This document shows, piece by piece, positions 35,632 to 44,764 of a stretch of 64,000 bases of DNA (position 1 is the first letter of the stretch; each line of letters begins with the position of its first letter). The translations under genes were made by a program, and so were the position numbers. This DNA comes from Halopseudomonas pelagia (GTDB lineage: Bacteria > Pseudomonadota > Gammaproteobacteria > Pseudomonadales > Pseudomonadaceae). The stretch lies in NCBI RefSeq assembly GCF_009497895.1, contig NZ_CP033116.1, positions 1,984,001-2,048,000 of the forward strand, in the 5' to 3' direction. The notes beneath the pieces were generated by a model. The model made no database searches. It was not told the origin of the DNA and saw only the letters and a program-made list of their open reading frames with translations.

Positions 35632-37073
35632 TAGTGAGCTGCTCCCTGGGTCATTTGCGCGGCGGCCTGTGCTTCAGCCGGCTGAGAGGCGCGAATGGTG
35701 CGCCACACGTTGTAACCCATCAGAAGCATACCAATGAGGAAGAACAAACCGCCGATCATGCGGACAATAAAGCCCGGGTGGCTGGCTTCCAGCGCTTCCA
35801 CAAAGGAGTAGGTCAGGGTGCCGTCGACGTTGACTGCGCGCCACATCAGGCCCTGGGTAATGCCGTTAACCCACATGGAAACGATATACAGAACCGTACC
35901 TACAGTAGCCAGCCAGAAGTGTACGTTGATCAGGCCAACGCTGTGCATCTGCTCACGACCGAAGATCTTCGGAATCATGTGATAGAGCGAACCGATGGAG
36001 ATCATCGCTACCCAGCCCAGCGCACCGGCGTGTACGTGACCAATGGTCCAGTCGGTGTAGTGGGAGAGGGCGTTGACGGTTTTAATCGCCATCATCGGAC
36101 CTTCAAAGGTCGACATGCCGTAGAACGCCAAGGACACCACCAGGAAGCGCAGGATCGGATCGGTGCGCAGTTTGTGCCAGGCACCCGACAGCGTCATCAT
36201 GCCGTTGATCATGCCGCCCCAGCTTGGCGCGAGCAGAATCAGTGACATCACCATGCCCAGCGACTGTGCCCAGTCAGGCAGCGCTGTGTAATGCAGGTGG
36301 TGCGGGCCGGCCCAGATGTAGATGGCGATCAGTGCCCAGAAGTGCACGATCGACAGACGGTAGGAGTAGATCGGGCGGTTAGCCTGCTTGGGTACGAAGT
36401 AATACATCATGCCCAGGAAGCCAGCAGTCAGGAAGAACCCCACCGCGTTGTGCCCGTACCACCACTGTACCATTGCATCCGTCGCACCCGAATACATCGA
36501 GTAGGATTTGAACAGCGTGATCGGCATAGCCATGCTGTTGACGATGTGCAGCACAGCAACGGTAATGATGAAGGCGCCAAAGAACCAGTTACCCACATAG
36601 ATGTGCTTCATCTGGCGCTTCATAATGGTTCCGAAGAACACCAGGCCGTAACTGATCCAGACCAGAGCGATAAGAATATCGATCGGCCATTCCAGTTCGG
36701 CATACTCTTTGGTCGACGTGAGACCCAGAGGCAGCGTAATAACCGCTAAGACGATAACTGTCTGCCAGCCCCAGAACACAAAGGCCGCCAGGCGGTCGGA
36801 AAACAGCCGGGCCTGTGAGGTGCGCTGCACCACGTAGAAGGAGGTAGCCATCAACGCGCAACCGCCAAAGGCAAAGACGACCGCATTGGTATGCAACGGG
36901 CGCAGGCGTCCGAAGCTGGTCCAGGGCAGGTCAAAGTTCAGGGCGGGCCAGACCAGCTGGGCTGCCAGAAGGACACCAAGGCTCATGCCTACGATACCCC
37001 AGATCACCGTCATGACGGCGAACTGACGTACCACTTTGTAGTTATAAGCTGTCGAAGTGGTAGCTGTGCTCAT
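35631..37073 (-). CDS. ccoN: cbb3 oxidase catalytic subunit CcoN
   Basis: 480 residues from the ATG at 37073, which matches the usual N-terminus ([19 protein letters not shown]); a longer frame upstream would run into the promoter. Twelve helices with the heme and CuB histidines in [32 protein letters not shown] and [18 protein letters not shown], plus [11 protein letters not shown]. It reduces oxygen at high affinity for microaerobic respiration. Only one ccoNOQP set is in the window. Confidence 0.96.
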   Translation of the reverse strand: MSTATTSTAYNYKVVRQFAVMTVIWGIVGMSLGVLLAAQLVWPALNFDLPWTSFGRLRPLHTNAVVFAFGGCALMATSFYVVQRTSQARLFSDRLAAFVFWGWQTVIVLAVITLPLGLTSTKEYAELEWPIDILIALVWISYGLVFFGTIMKRQMKHIYVGNWFFGAFIITVAVLHIVNSMAMPITLFKSYSMYSGATDAMVQWWYGHNAVGFFLTAGFLGMMYYFVPKQANRPIYSYRLSIVHFWALIAIYIWAGPHHLHYTALPDWAQSLGMVMSLILLAPSWGGMINGMMTLSGAWHKLRTDPILRFLVVSLAFYGMSTFEGPMMAIKTVNALSHYTDWTIGHVHAGALGWVAMISIGSLYHMIPKIFGREQMHSVGLINVHFWLATVGTVLYIVSMWVNGITQGLMWRAVNVDGTLTYSFVEALEASHPGFIVRMIGGLFFLIGMLLMGYNVWRTIRASQPAEAQAAAQMTQGAAH

Positions 37074-37122
37074 GCGAGGTTCCACGGATAGCAATGGGTT
37101 TAAGGGGTCTAAAACGGCGGCA

Positions 37123-37164
37123 AGTATGAGGAAAGCTGCCCTCGTTTGCAATGACACAGGTCAA
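37123..37164 (-). promoter_or_regulatory. Anr-dependent class II promoter of ccoNOQP
   Basis: On the minus strand TTGAC-CTGT-GTCAT (37151-37164) matches the Fnr/Anr site TTGAT-N4-ATCAA with symmetrical C/G changes at the inner positions and one end mismatch. CATACT (37123-37128) lies with its centre 32 bp downstream, as required for a site at -41.5. The predicted start near 37116 leaves a leader of about 43 nt before ccoN. Confidence 0.6.
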
Positions 37165-37468
37165 GGTATGGTCCGCTTCAAAGCCCTCTGGATGGCCTTT
37201 TACAGTACACTCGACGAAGTGGCAGTGGGCAGTGACAGCAATCGATACATCTGCCTGCACGGCGCAAGATTGATAACCGGCGCGAGGTTTTTAGTTGTGT
37301 GGCCGGCTCCTTCTCCACGGCTATCAGACGAACGCGGATCGGGCAACGGTAAGCTTAGTACCCCCGGGGCCATGTGTGAAGCACAATAACCCTGTTGATT
37401 GCGTGGCATCTTGTCGCAGTTGTGCTCGCGGCTGCCGGGGAATGAACAGATAAACAGGAGATCCGACG

Positions 37469-38113
37469 TTGCCTGCAAAGCTGATTGACCACCCCGCGAA
37501 TGGCGCAGCACATGCGACCCTGCTGTTCGCACATGGCGCAGGCGCGCCTATGGATAGCGAGTTCATGCAGCTGATGGCTACGTTGCTGAGCCAGCAGGGG
37601 CTCGACGTCGTACGGTTCGAATTTCCCTATATGCAGACTCGTCGCTTGGAAGGTAAAAAGCGCCCGCCTGACCCAATGCCGAGGTTGCTTGACGCCTACC
37701 GCGAGCAATGCGGCCTGCACCGCGGCCCGTTATTTATTGCGGGTAAATCCATGGGCGGCAGGGTAGCGAGCATGCTGGTGGACGAGTTGCCGGTAGCCGG
37801 CGCTGTGTGCTTTGGTTATCCCTTTCATCCGCCTGGCAAGCCGGAAAAAACCCGCATCGCTCATTTGCAAAATTTACGCCGCCCGCTGTTAGTGCTGCAA
37901 GGTACCCGCGATCCGTTAGGTAAGCCGTATGAAGTCGCTGAGTACCCGCTATCCGAGCGCTTGGAACTGAAGTGGTTGGACAGCGCGGACCATGACTTCA
38001 AGCCGCTCAAGGCATCAGGGTTGACCCAGCAGGATGTTATTGCCCATGCCGCGCGGTTAGCTGGCGAGTTCTGTCGCCAGCATTTACCTGGTTCAATCGT
38101 TAGCACCGGTTAA
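37469..38113 (+). CDS. alpha/beta hydrolase (KANL3/Tex30-like)
   Basis: 214 residues of the small dienelactone-hydrolase-like family. The nucleophile elbow is GKSMGGR, the oxyanion loop LLFAHGAGAPMDS, the acid in LVLQGTRDPLG and the catalytic His in DSADHDFKP. The substrate is not known for this family. The start is the TTG at 37469, chosen because AGGAG (37456-37460) lies 8 bases upstream and the protein begins at the first strand. It is divergent from ccoN, but no shared regulation is evident. Confidence 0.88.
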   Translation: MPAKLIDHPANGAAHATLLFAHGAGAPMDSEFMQLMATLLSQQGLDVVRFEFPYMQTRRLEGKKRPPDPMPRLLDAYREQCGLHRGPLFIAGKSMGGRVASMLVDELPVAGAVCFGYPFHPPGKPEKTRIAHLQNLRRPLLVLQGTRDPLGKPYEVAEYPLSERLELKWLDSADHDFKPLKASGLTQQDVIAHAARLAGEFCRQHLPGSIVSTG

Positions 38114-38126
38114 CGGGCTAACCGGT
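38105..38126. terminator. palindrome at convergent gene ends
   Basis: ACCGGTTA-N6-TAACCGGT covers the stop codon of the hydrolase and touches the original chemoreceptor stop at 38126-38128. No T-tract, so terminator function is tentative. Confidence 0.45.
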
Positions 38127-38289
38127 CAGACTCCCAGCGCCTTTGGCAAAATGCCAGTGCTCAGGGTGCCCCAGTGTTTGCCTTTGACCGTCAGCGGTAC
38201 AAAGAGCACGAATACGATAGTGCTGCTGCCGGGCAGCACAAAACTGCCCATGCCCACATGCTCGCATTTATTCATGTTATCCAGATTCA
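38126..38289 (-). pseudogene. displaced C-terminus of the IS-interrupted chemoreceptor
   Basis: Reading on the minus strand from the target duplication gives 53 codons, NLDNMNKCEHVGMGSF to GTLSTGILPKALGV, then TGA at 38126-38128. Joined in frame to codon 526 of the 39507-41099 frame after removing the IS and one TCA copy, it completes a sensor domain: the PLTVKGKHWGTL segment is the usual end of that domain (SVPIxVxGRHWGxxRxGY type). No start codon or promoter of its own. Confidence 0.85.
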
Positions 38290-38307
38290 TGAATCGCCCC
38301 CAGTATT

Positions 38308-39156
38308 CTAGACACTCGCCAGACTCTGGTAATGACGCTTTTCGTACTCGACCGGTGACAGGTCACCACTCGTGCCGTGCCGGCGCCTTGGGTTATAAAA
38401 CATCTCAATGTAATTGAACACGTCTTGTCTTGCAGCCTCGCGTGTTGGATAGATTTGTCGCTTGATTCGCTCCCGTTTGAGTAGCTGAAAGAAGCTTTCA
38501 GCTACCGCGTTGTCATGGCAGTTTCCCCGGCGGCTCATGCTGCCCACCAGGTGATTCGCTTTCAGGAAGCTCTGCCAGTCCCCGCTACTAAACTGACTGC
38601 CTTGGTCCGAATGAACCATCACACATCCTTGCGGCTTGCGACGCCACACTGCGGCTAACAGCGCGTCTAGCGCCAAGTCAGATGTCATGCGCGGCTTCAT
38701 CGACCAGCCGACAACCTGACGGGAGAACAGGTCGATAACCACGGACAGATACAACCAACCTTCGTAGGTGCGGATGTAAGTTATATCGGTCACCCATGCA
38801 ACATTGGGCGCTGCTACATCGAATTGGCGATCCAAGTGATTGGGTGAAACTACCGCAGGCTTCCCACCGTAATGACCAGGGCGGCGGCGATAACCCGTCT
38901 GTGAGCGCAATCCCTCGCAGCGCATGAGGCGGGCTACCCTGTGCTTACCGCAAGCCTCACCCGCTTCACGAAGATCCAGATGAATTTTGCGATAGCCATA
39001 CACGCCGCCGCTTTCCAGCCAAGAGTGTTTTATCTGGCCCAACAGACGCTGATCTTCCCGAGCGCGATCAGACAGCTTGTTGCGACACCATGCATAGTAA
39101 CCGCTGGGGTGCACAGTCATCATTTTGCACAGGCGGCGCACGGGATATTTGTCCAC
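38308..39156 (-). CDS. IS3-family transposase OrfB
   Basis: 282 residues as an independent frame; in vivo it is probably made as the OrfAB fusion. HTH_21 region (VRRLCKMMTVHPSGYYAW, GVYGYRKIHLDLR) and the rve integrase core with DDE residues D124 (WVTDITYI), D184 (HSDQGSQF) and E220 (NAVAESFF), 35 residues apart for the second pair. The C-terminus YNPRRRHGTSGDLSPVEYE is typical. No inactivating change. Confidence 0.95.
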   Translation of the reverse strand: MDKYPVRRLCKMMTVHPSGYYAWCRNKLSDRAREDQRLLGQIKHSWLESGGVYGYRKIHLDLREAGEACGKHRVARLMRCEGLRSQTGYRRRPGHYGGKPAVVSPNHLDRQFDVAAPNVAWVTDITYIRTYEGWLYLSVVIDLFSRQVVGWSMKPRMTSDLALDALLAAVWRRKPQGCVMVHSDQGSQFSSGDWQSFLKANHLVGSMSRRGNCHDNAVAESFFQLLKRERIKRQIYPTREAARQDVFNYIEMFYNPRRRHGTSGDLSPVEYEKRHYQSLASV

Positions 39157-39179
39157 TTGGCTCTGAATAAACGCGTACC

Positions 39180-39458
39180 TCAGTCGGACTCTCTGGCGAA
39201 GTACGCGGTGGCCTTTTTTAATATATCTCGCTCTTCTGATACGCGCTTGAGCTCGGCCTTCAATCGACGGTTCTCAGCCTGAAGATCATCATCCTGCTGT
39301 CGCTGGGCGGTGGGCTTGGAGTAGCGCTTGAGCCATTGATACAGGCTGTGTGCCGACACGCCTAATCGAGCGGCGACCTCGGCAACGGAATGGCCTCGAT
39401 CTGCCACCTGCTTGACGGCTTCGATTTTGAATTCTTCGGTGTAGCGTGGATTGCTCAT
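39180..39458 (-). CDS. IS3-family OrfA (HTH and leucine zipper)
   Basis: 92 residues. HTH_Tnp_1 domain (RYTEEFKIEAVKQVADRGHS, VAARLGVSAHSLYQWLKRY) then a zipper helix (LQAENRRLKAELKRVSEERDIL). GGAGGT at 39467-39472 (minus strand AGGAGGT-like) precedes the start. Ends in RESD before its stop; a -1 shift upstream of that stop would give the full transposase. Confidence 0.95.
   Translation of the reverse strand: MSNPRYTEEFKIEAVKQVADRGHSVAEVAARLGVSAHSLYQWLKRYSKPTAQRQQDDDLQAENRRLKAELKRVSEERDILKKATAYFARESD
39213..39219 (-). other. programmed -1 frameshift site AAAAAAG
   Basis: On the minus strand TTA AAA AAG GCC contains A-AAA-AAG, in the orfA frame, 33 bases before the orfA stop. This is the standard IS3 slippery heptamer that produces OrfAB. 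Confidence 0.85.
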
Positions 39459-39506
39459 TGGACCTCCTGGGTGCCTCGATTATAAGGCCTGGAGGTGTCT
39501 ACGAAA

Positions 39507-41099
39507 CTAGGGGCGATTCATCACGCCCTTGGCCACAAAGCGCATATGTACACTTTTGGCAGCGTCAATCGCGGGATCGCCAGTCAGCGGCTGCGAGGTA
39601 GCCGAGCGGCTGGCAGCCAAATAGCCGTGATTGTCCACGGGCACCATATACACGATACCGTCCTTACCCTGTGAGTCCCACTCATCAAGCAATGGTTGAA
39701 CCAGCTTCTGGTACGGCTCCGCCCAACTGACGTTGTGCTTGGGCGGGTGGGTATTGGGGATGGGCTGGTATTGCCGGTCAAATACGTTTATGCCCTGCTC
39801 CAGCAGTTGTTCAAGGCGGGATTCGATCAGGCGCCGACGCGCCATCAGCTTGTCCGTTGCGCCTTCCAGGTTGCCCTGTCCTAGGCGGAAGTTGCACAGC
39901 GCCTGCAGGACCAGATTGGTGTTTTCCAGCTGGGTATCTGCGTGCTCAAAAACACTGCTGACGCACTGGCTGATCCCCACACTGAGATCGCGTATGGCGC
40001 TGCCATGCTGGTGGGTTTCAGTGTTCGTTACGGTCAGTTGTTCCAGCGCGCTGCTGACCATCAATAGATCATCATTGGCCTGCTGGAAATCTTCGACCAT
40101 CCGTTCAAACTGCTCAGCGGCGGTACTGACCGCGCTGCCGGCCTGGTTGGTCTGAGCCTGCATGGTCTGGGTCTGCTGATCCGCGCCGGCCATGGCATCG
40201 AGCATCTGCTCAATCAGCTGGCCAATCTGGGTTGCTGCGCTGCCTACCTTGACCGATAGATTGCGCACTTCGTCGGCGACAACGGCAAAGCCACGACCAT
40301 GCTCACCCGCGCGGGCGGCTTCTATCGCAGCATTGAGAGCCAACATATTGGTCTGCGAAGAAAAATCCTGGACTGTGGTGAGAATGCTGCGGATCTGGCC
40401 GGAGGTGCTGTCCAGCGCTTCGATATTGGTCTTGAAACCCGTCATGCTCTGACTGATTTGTTGCATCTGTTCACGGGCGTCGCCGAGCTGCAGTTTCGAG
40501 CTGCGCGCTACTTCCAGGTTGCGGCCGTTCATCTCGGTGATGATGCCCGCGCGGGAGGATATGTCCTGTAGCGCCCGAGTGGTTTGCTCGCTGGCCTGGA
40601 AGATCAATTCTGACAAGTTCTTTTGTTGCTGGGCATCATTGCCGGCGTGCTCGGCGAGTAGACGGTTTTGCGCTGAGGACAGCGCAATACGCAGGCTCTG
40701 TTGCTGCAGGTCGAGCATGATGTCGCGAAGCCGCGAGGAGAACTCGGCAAGTTGTGCACTTAGCGGGTCGGCAGCCCGCTGGGGCGAGTCGTCCGGGGCC
40801 AGATCTATCTGCACGGCATTGGCTTTGGATAGCTGCGCTTGTGCAGTCTGACTGCCGCCGTTCAATAACCGCACTTCCTTGATCAGCATCAGCGCCACAG
40901 GCGTGAGCAACAGGCTAGCGCCGAACAGCAGACCACTGCTTAGCCAGAGTAATGCCGCGCTGAAAAACAACTGACTGGCCAAGAGTAAAAGACAAAGGCC
41001 GGTAGGGGAAAAGATCTGCGCGGCGGGTTGACGAAAACCGTCTGCATTCCCTTCCGCCCTTTTCATGCTACGCATATTGTCGATGGTCTCGCTGCTCAT
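39507..41099 (-). CDS. chemoreceptor truncated by IS insertion
   Basis: 530 residues as it stands; the last four (MNRP) and the stop come from the IS end. The intact protein would be 579 residues. Two hydrophobic helices in tandem near the N-terminus ([37 protein letters not shown]) with almost no periplasmic loop suggest cytoplasmic sensing. The signalling hairpin ([25 protein letters not shown]) is followed by a C-terminal cytoplasmic sensor ([34 protein letters not shown]), whose end is lost to the IS. The signalling part may still be made, but the sensor is incomplete and likely unstable. Confidence 0.9.
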   Translation of the reverse strand: MSSETIDNMRSMKRAEGNADGFRQPAAQIFSPTGLCLLLLASQLFFSAALLWLSSGLLFGASLLLTPVALMLIKEVRLLNGGSQTAQAQLSKANAVQIDLAPDDSPQRAADPLSAQLAEFSSRLRDIMLDLQQQSLRIALSSAQNRLLAEHAGNDAQQQKNLSELIFQASEQTTRALQDISSRAGIITEMNGRNLEVARSSKLQLGDAREQMQQISQSMTGFKTNIEALDSTSGQIRSILTTVQDFSSQTNMLALNAAIEAARAGEHGRGFAVVADEVRNLSVKVGSAATQIGQLIEQMLDAMAGADQQTQTMQAQTNQAGSAVSTAAEQFERMVEDFQQANDDLLMVSSALEQLTVTNTETHQHGSAIRDLSVGISQCVSSVFEHADTQLENTNLVLQALCNFRLGQGNLEGATDKLMARRRLIESRLEQLLEQGINVFDRQYQPIPNTHPPKHNVSWAEPYQKLVQPLLDEWDSQGKDGIVYMVPVDNHGYLAASRSATSQPLTGDPAIDAAKSVHMRFVAKGVMNRP

Positions 41100-41236
41100 G
41101 TGGTCTGCACCTTATACCCCTGAAGAGGTTTATTATTCTGGTTCAGAAACATTATCGGCAGCGCTGTCAGTTTGCTTTAGCTTGTCGAGCAAAACAGCAG
41201 GTCAGGGTGGTTGGCCGCCGCCCTGATTCGACTGCG

Positions 41237-42520
41237 TCAGCCACCGCCTAGAGAGGGAAGCCATAGCGAGATGGCGGGGAACATGATCAGCAGTGCGGTG
41301 GCCAGCAGCAATATCAGAATGAACGGCAGGGTGCCGCGGATCACGTCAAAATAGGGCCTGCGGAACACCGCCATAGCGGTAAAGATGTCGCACCCGAACG
41401 GCGGCGTGGCTGAACCAATAGCTGCCTGGAGGGTGACAATCACGCCCACATGGACCGGATCCAGACCCGCTGCCGCCACTGCCGGTTTGAACAGCGGCGT
41501 CAGAATCAGGATCACCACGATGGGGTCAACAAACATGCAGCCGACGAAAAACGACACGGCGATCAACCCCAGCACCAGCAACTGACTGTCGCCGATAGTC
41601 TCGATCACAGGTCCGAGGATAGCCTGCGGTATGCCAGCAAAGGAGATGGTGTAGGTAAAGGCGTTACCCGCCGCGACCAGGATAAAGACCACCGCCGTAA
41701 TCAACCCGGTGGAAAGAGCTATGTCCCATAGCTCGGTCACCTTGACCGCCCGCAAGATCACCACTTCCAGCACCAGCGCATAGAGTACTGCAATGGCCGC
41801 AGCTTCGGTCGGGCTGAAAATGCCGCCGTAGATGCCGCCGACGACTACTAATGGAAAGCCCAGGGGTAGCAGCGCCTTTTTCAACGCCTGACCGCGCCTC
41901 ACCCAGGTAGCCTTTTCTTCAGGCGCGATGCCCATGCGCAGAGAGGCATACCAGCAGTACACCGAGAACATCAGCAGAATCAGCAAGCCGGGCAGGATGC
42001 CGGCGATAAACAGGTCACCAATTGACGCGCCCGAGACTACGCCGTAAATGATCATGCCGATACTGGGCGGGATCAGCAGGGCAATGTCGCTGGAGTTGAT
42101 AATCAGCGCAATGCTGAAGGAGTCCGAATAGCCTTTTTCCAGCAACTTCGGCCGCATCGGACCACCCATGGCCACCACCGTGGCCTGAGTAGAACCGGAA
42201 ACCGCGCCGAACAGAGTGCAGCCAGCAGCGGTAGTGATCGGCAGTCCGCCGCGCAAGTGCCCGACAAAGGTCTGCACCAGATCGAGCAGACGATTGGCGG
42301 TGTGGCCACGGGTCATCAGGTCCGCAGCGAAAATAAACAGTGGCACAGCCGCCAGTGCCCAGCTCTGCACGCCGCTGATCATCTGGCCCATAAGCAGCCC
42401 GACGTTGTTCATGTCGATCACCAAAAACATGAACATCAAGCTGGCGACCAGCAAAGGCACCATCATCGGAAAGCCCAGGAGCAACAGCACGATCATGGAA
42501 ATGATAATAATAGTCAGCAT
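41237..42520 (-). CDS. dctM: TRAP transporter large permease (DctM)
   Basis: 427 residues, 12 predicted helices. Family features: GFPMMVPLLVASLMF at the start, GLPITTAAGCTLFGAVSGSTQATVVAMG and IGMIIYGVVSGASIGDLFIAGILPG in the first half, FSPTEAAAIAVLYAL in the middle. It forms the Na-driven translocation channel with DctQ and receives substrate from the DctP protein encoded divergently. The gap to dctQ is 18 bp. Confidence 0.93.
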   Translation of the reverse strand: MLTIIIISMIVLLLLGFPMMVPLLVASLMFMFLVIDMNNVGLLMGQMISGVQSWALAAVPLFIFAADLMTRGHTANRLLDLVQTFVGHLRGGLPITTAAGCTLFGAVSGSTQATVVAMGGPMRPKLLEKGYSDSFSIALIINSSDIALLIPPSIGMIIYGVVSGASIGDLFIAGILPGLLILLMFSVYCWYASLRMGIAPEEKATWVRRGQALKKALLPLGFPLVVVGGIYGGIFSPTEAAAIAVLYALVLEVVILRAVKVTELWDIALSTGLITAVVFILVAAGNAFTYTISFAGIPQAILGPVIETIGDSQLLVLGLIAVSFFVGCMFVDPIVVILILTPLFKPAVAAAGLDPVHVGVIVTLQAAIGSATPPFGCDIFTAMAVFRRPYFDVIRGTLPFILILLLATALLIMFPAISLWLPSLGGG

Positions 42521-42538
42521 GATGGGGTCCGCCCCTCC

Positions 42539-43132
42539 TTAGGTGGTGAGGTCGTCGGGCACGTCGTCATATCGCTCTTTTTCACTGAACGAGCGATAAA
42601 TATCCGCTGAGGTCATATTGCGCAATGCGGTCAGCCAGTACTGAATGCCGGCCAGAGCAAAGCCAATGGGCACTATCAGATAAGGTATCCATAACGGAAT
42701 CTGCAGAGCCGAGGATTTACGCCCGCGACTCTGGATGGCACTGACATACTCATAGGCATGCCAGCAGAAATAGAACATCAAGGCGCCGGTCAACAGGCAG
42801 ATAGTGATCAAGAGCGTTTTTCTCGGCCAGCCCTTGAGCTGATCATAAAACGCTGACATGCAGATATGCCGCGCACGTCGAACCCCGTAGCCGAGGCCGG
42901 CAAAGGTCATGATCACGATGCACATCTGGGTCAGTTCTACCTGGCCGGTTACACCGCTACTGAGTAACTGCCGGGCCAGCACATGCACTACCAGCATCCC
43001 GGAGATAAACAGGACAGTGCAGCCTAGGATCAGTTTTTCGATCTGTTCGGTAACGCGATCCAGCAAACTTAAAGCGCGAATTAACCCTTTGTTCCAGCCG
43101 CCTGTGGCCGGGGGTCCGTCGGAATCGGGCAT
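42539..43132 (-). CDS. dctQ: TRAP transporter small permease (DctQ)
   Basis: 197 residues from the ATG at 43132, preceded by GAGG; the longer frame to 43177 has no ribosome site. Four transmembrane helices, with GQVELTQMCIVIMTFAGLGYGVRRARHICM as the conserved central section. Partner of DctM. Confidence 0.9.
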   Translation of the reverse strand: MPDSDGPPATGGWNKGLIRALSLLDRVTEQIEKLILGCTVLFISGMLVVHVLARQLLSSGVTGQVELTQMCIVIMTFAGLGYGVRRARHICMSAFYDQLKGWPRKTLLITICLLTGALMFYFCWHAYEYVSAIQSRGRKSSALQIPLWIPYLIVPIGFALAGIQYWLTALRNMTSADIYRSFSEKERYDDVPDDLTT

Positions 43133-43249
43133 TAGATTGTCCTCTGCATACAGTCTGCAATACGGCACTGTTGCCAAATAGCGCTTTGAATGTTGCTTAA
43201 TTCAACATAACCCAAGTCGATTGTTTTTGCATAGCGTAGCTTGTGCTAA

Positions 43250-43266
43250 GGTTAAAAATGTTAACC
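43250..43266. promoter_or_regulatory. palindrome GGTTAA-N5-TTAACC in the TRAP divergent promoter
   Basis: Perfect 6-bp inverted repeat, 25 bp before the substrate-binding-protein start and between the divergent units. Suits a regulator of the transporter; no regulator gene is adjacent. Confidence 0.4.
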
Positions 43267-43290
43267 AGAACAATTGATAAGGAGTGTTCC

Positions 43291-44445
43291 ATGATATTGC
43301 GTAATGGATTGATCGCCGGGGCAGTAATACTGTTAGCGGCGTGCGGATCAGATGAGCAGGAAACAGCCGCTACTGCTCCGGAGACCGCAACTCCGGAAAC
43401 GGAAGAAGTTGAGGTCACCACATGGGGCTTTGGTTTGGAAGAAATCGAAGGCAGTGTGCAGTATGAATACGGCGAGAAGTTTGCCGAACTGATCAACGAG
43501 AAGTCCGATGGCGAGATCGAGGTCAAACTCTATCCTTACGGCCAGTTGGGCGGTTTGACTGACATTTATGACCAGGTTCAGGAAGGCGCTATTCAGTTAG
43601 CCTTCGGCTCTGGCTTTTTGGGCGGTACCGTTCCCGAGTCACAGCTGTTCAGCTTGAACTTCGTACTGACCGATGACGAAAAGCTCAACACCGAAATTCT
43701 CAACGATCCGGCGTTCCGCAAGCATGAAGACCTGGTTGCTGCGTTCGGCGAGCGCAACTTGCAACCACTGGCTATAGTGCCCGAGGGCTGGCAGGTATGG
43801 AGTGCCAACAAGGCTGTACGTACGCCTGAAGACTTTGACGGTATGGCAATCCGCGTAATGGATAACCGCCTGCTGCGCGAAACCTACAGCGCCTATGGTG
43901 CAGAGCCTACCACCATGGAATACGGTGAGTTGTTCAGCGGCATGCAGCTGGGTCAACTGGACGGTAACATCCAACCGGTTTTTGCCCATCAGGAAATGGA
44001 CTTTTATCAGGTTCAGGATTATCTGATTTTTGCCAATCAGGCGCAGTTTATCGCTACCTTTATGGGTAACAAGGAGTGGTACGACGGTTTGTCTGATGAG
44101 CATAAAGACATGATCGAAGAGACTGTCGTCGAGTTGGTACCGTATGTACATGATGTGCAGACGCGCCTGAATACCGAGCGTTTGGATATCATCACCGAAA
44201 ACAGCGATATCGAGCTGGTTTATCTGACCCCTGAAGAGCGCGATGCGTTTCGCGAGCTGAGCATTCCGGTACGTGACACCTTCGCCGAAATGGTCGGTGA
44301 GCGTGGCGAGCGTCTGATGAACGCTTTGATTGAGCAGGTTGAAGCCGCTCAGTCAGGTGATGAGACACCTTCTCAAGAGACTGACGCGGAAGATGGTATG
44401 CAGGAAAGCGATGAATCGGCAATGGATGAAGCCGACGCCGCTTGA
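43291..44445 (+). CDS. dctP: TRAP substrate-binding lipoprotein (DctP)
   Basis: 384 residues from ATG 43291, with AAGGAG at 43279-43284; the longer frame upstream is rejected because the signal sequence begins here. Unlike most TRAP receptors it is a lipoprotein: LIAGAVILLAACGSDEQ has lipobox LAAC. A Glu/Thr-rich linker follows, then the DctP domain (YGEKFAELINEKSDGEIEVKLYPYGQLGG, PEGWQVWSANKAVRTPEDFDGM with the ligand-binding Arg later in AIRVMDN). A tail of about 30 mostly acidic residues (DETPSQETDAEDGMQESDES) is odd for the family. Ligand unknown, probably an organic acid. Confidence 0.9.
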   Translation: MILRNGLIAGAVILLAACGSDEQETAATAPETATPETEEVEVTTWGFGLEEIEGSVQYEYGEKFAELINEKSDGEIEVKLYPYGQLGGLTDIYDQVQEGAIQLAFGSGFLGGTVPESQLFSLNFVLTDDEKLNTEILNDPAFRKHEDLVAAFGERNLQPLAIVPEGWQVWSANKAVRTPEDFDGMAIRVMDNRLLRETYSAYGAEPTTMEYGELFSGMQLGQLDGNIQPVFAHQEMDFYQVQDYLIFANQAQFIATFMGNKEWYDGLSDEHKDMIEETVVELVPYVHDVQTRLNTERLDIITENSDIELVYLTPEERDAFRELSIPVRDTFAEMVGERGERLMNALIEQVEAAQSGDETPSQETDAEDGMQESDESAMDEADAA

Positions 44446-44454
44446 TTGCCTGTA

Positions 44455-44490
44455 ACCGATATTGCGCATTAGGTGTTGTGCAATAACGGT
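44455..44490. terminator. hairpin between dctP and tRNA-Sec
   Basis: ACCGATATTGC pairs with GCAATAACGGT with one mismatch. Lies 9 bp after dctP and just past the 3' end of the tRNA on the other strand. No T-tract on the plus strand. Confidence 0.4.
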
Positions 44491-44493
44491 GAT

Positions 44494-44588
44494 TGGCGGA
44501 AGGGAATAGGAGTCGAACCTACCAGACGCGCCTGGCGCATCTCACCGGGTTTGAAATCCGAGCGCCCCACCGGGGACGATGCCCTTCC
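44494..44588 (-). tRNA. selC: tRNA-Sec (anticodon UCA)
   Basis: 95 nt including an encoded CCA. The acceptor arms GGAAGGGC and CCCTTCC pair, with the 8-bp acceptor stem of selenocysteine tRNA. Anticodon TCA is at plus-strand 44552-44554 (TTGAAAT). A long variable arm (GATGCGCCAGGCGCGTC) and T-arm GGTTCGACTCC are present. It inserts Sec at UGA codons with SelA, SelB and SelD, none of which is in this window; a selenoprotein such as formate dehydrogenase is expected elsewhere. Confidence 0.95.
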
Positions 44589-44764
44589 ATCAGTCGCAAA
44601 CTAGCATAGCGCGCCGCCCGGCGCGCTATCTATAAAGGTCATGGATTACGGCGGATAACAACCGCGTGTATCCAACTCCTGACATCCCGCCGATCATTAG
44701 TTCTTTCGCACTGGCCTGCCAGCCTTTAGCATGTAGCTCTTGTATTCCCCCACTGGATATCCCC

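Larger units (their letters stand above)
38290..39520 (-). mobile_element. IS3-family insertion sequence, complete, 1231 bp
   Basis: Terminal inverted repeats start TGAATCGCCCC at both ends and extend about 25 bp with mismatches (left CAGTATTCTAGACAC, right TAGTTTCGTAGACAC). A 3-bp target duplication TCA is at 38287-38289 and 39521-39523. It carries orfA and orfB with an A6G slippery site, the normal IS3 organisation. All parts look intact. It is inserted in a chemoreceptor gene in the same orientation as that gene. Confidence 0.93.

Noticed and set aside
38285..39527. Longer 7-bp target duplication ATGAATC at the IS ends
   Set aside because: The bases TGAATC belong to the inverted repeats; with the ends set at TGAATCGCCCC the duplication is the 3-bp TCA usual for IS3 elements, and the joined reading frame is then correct.
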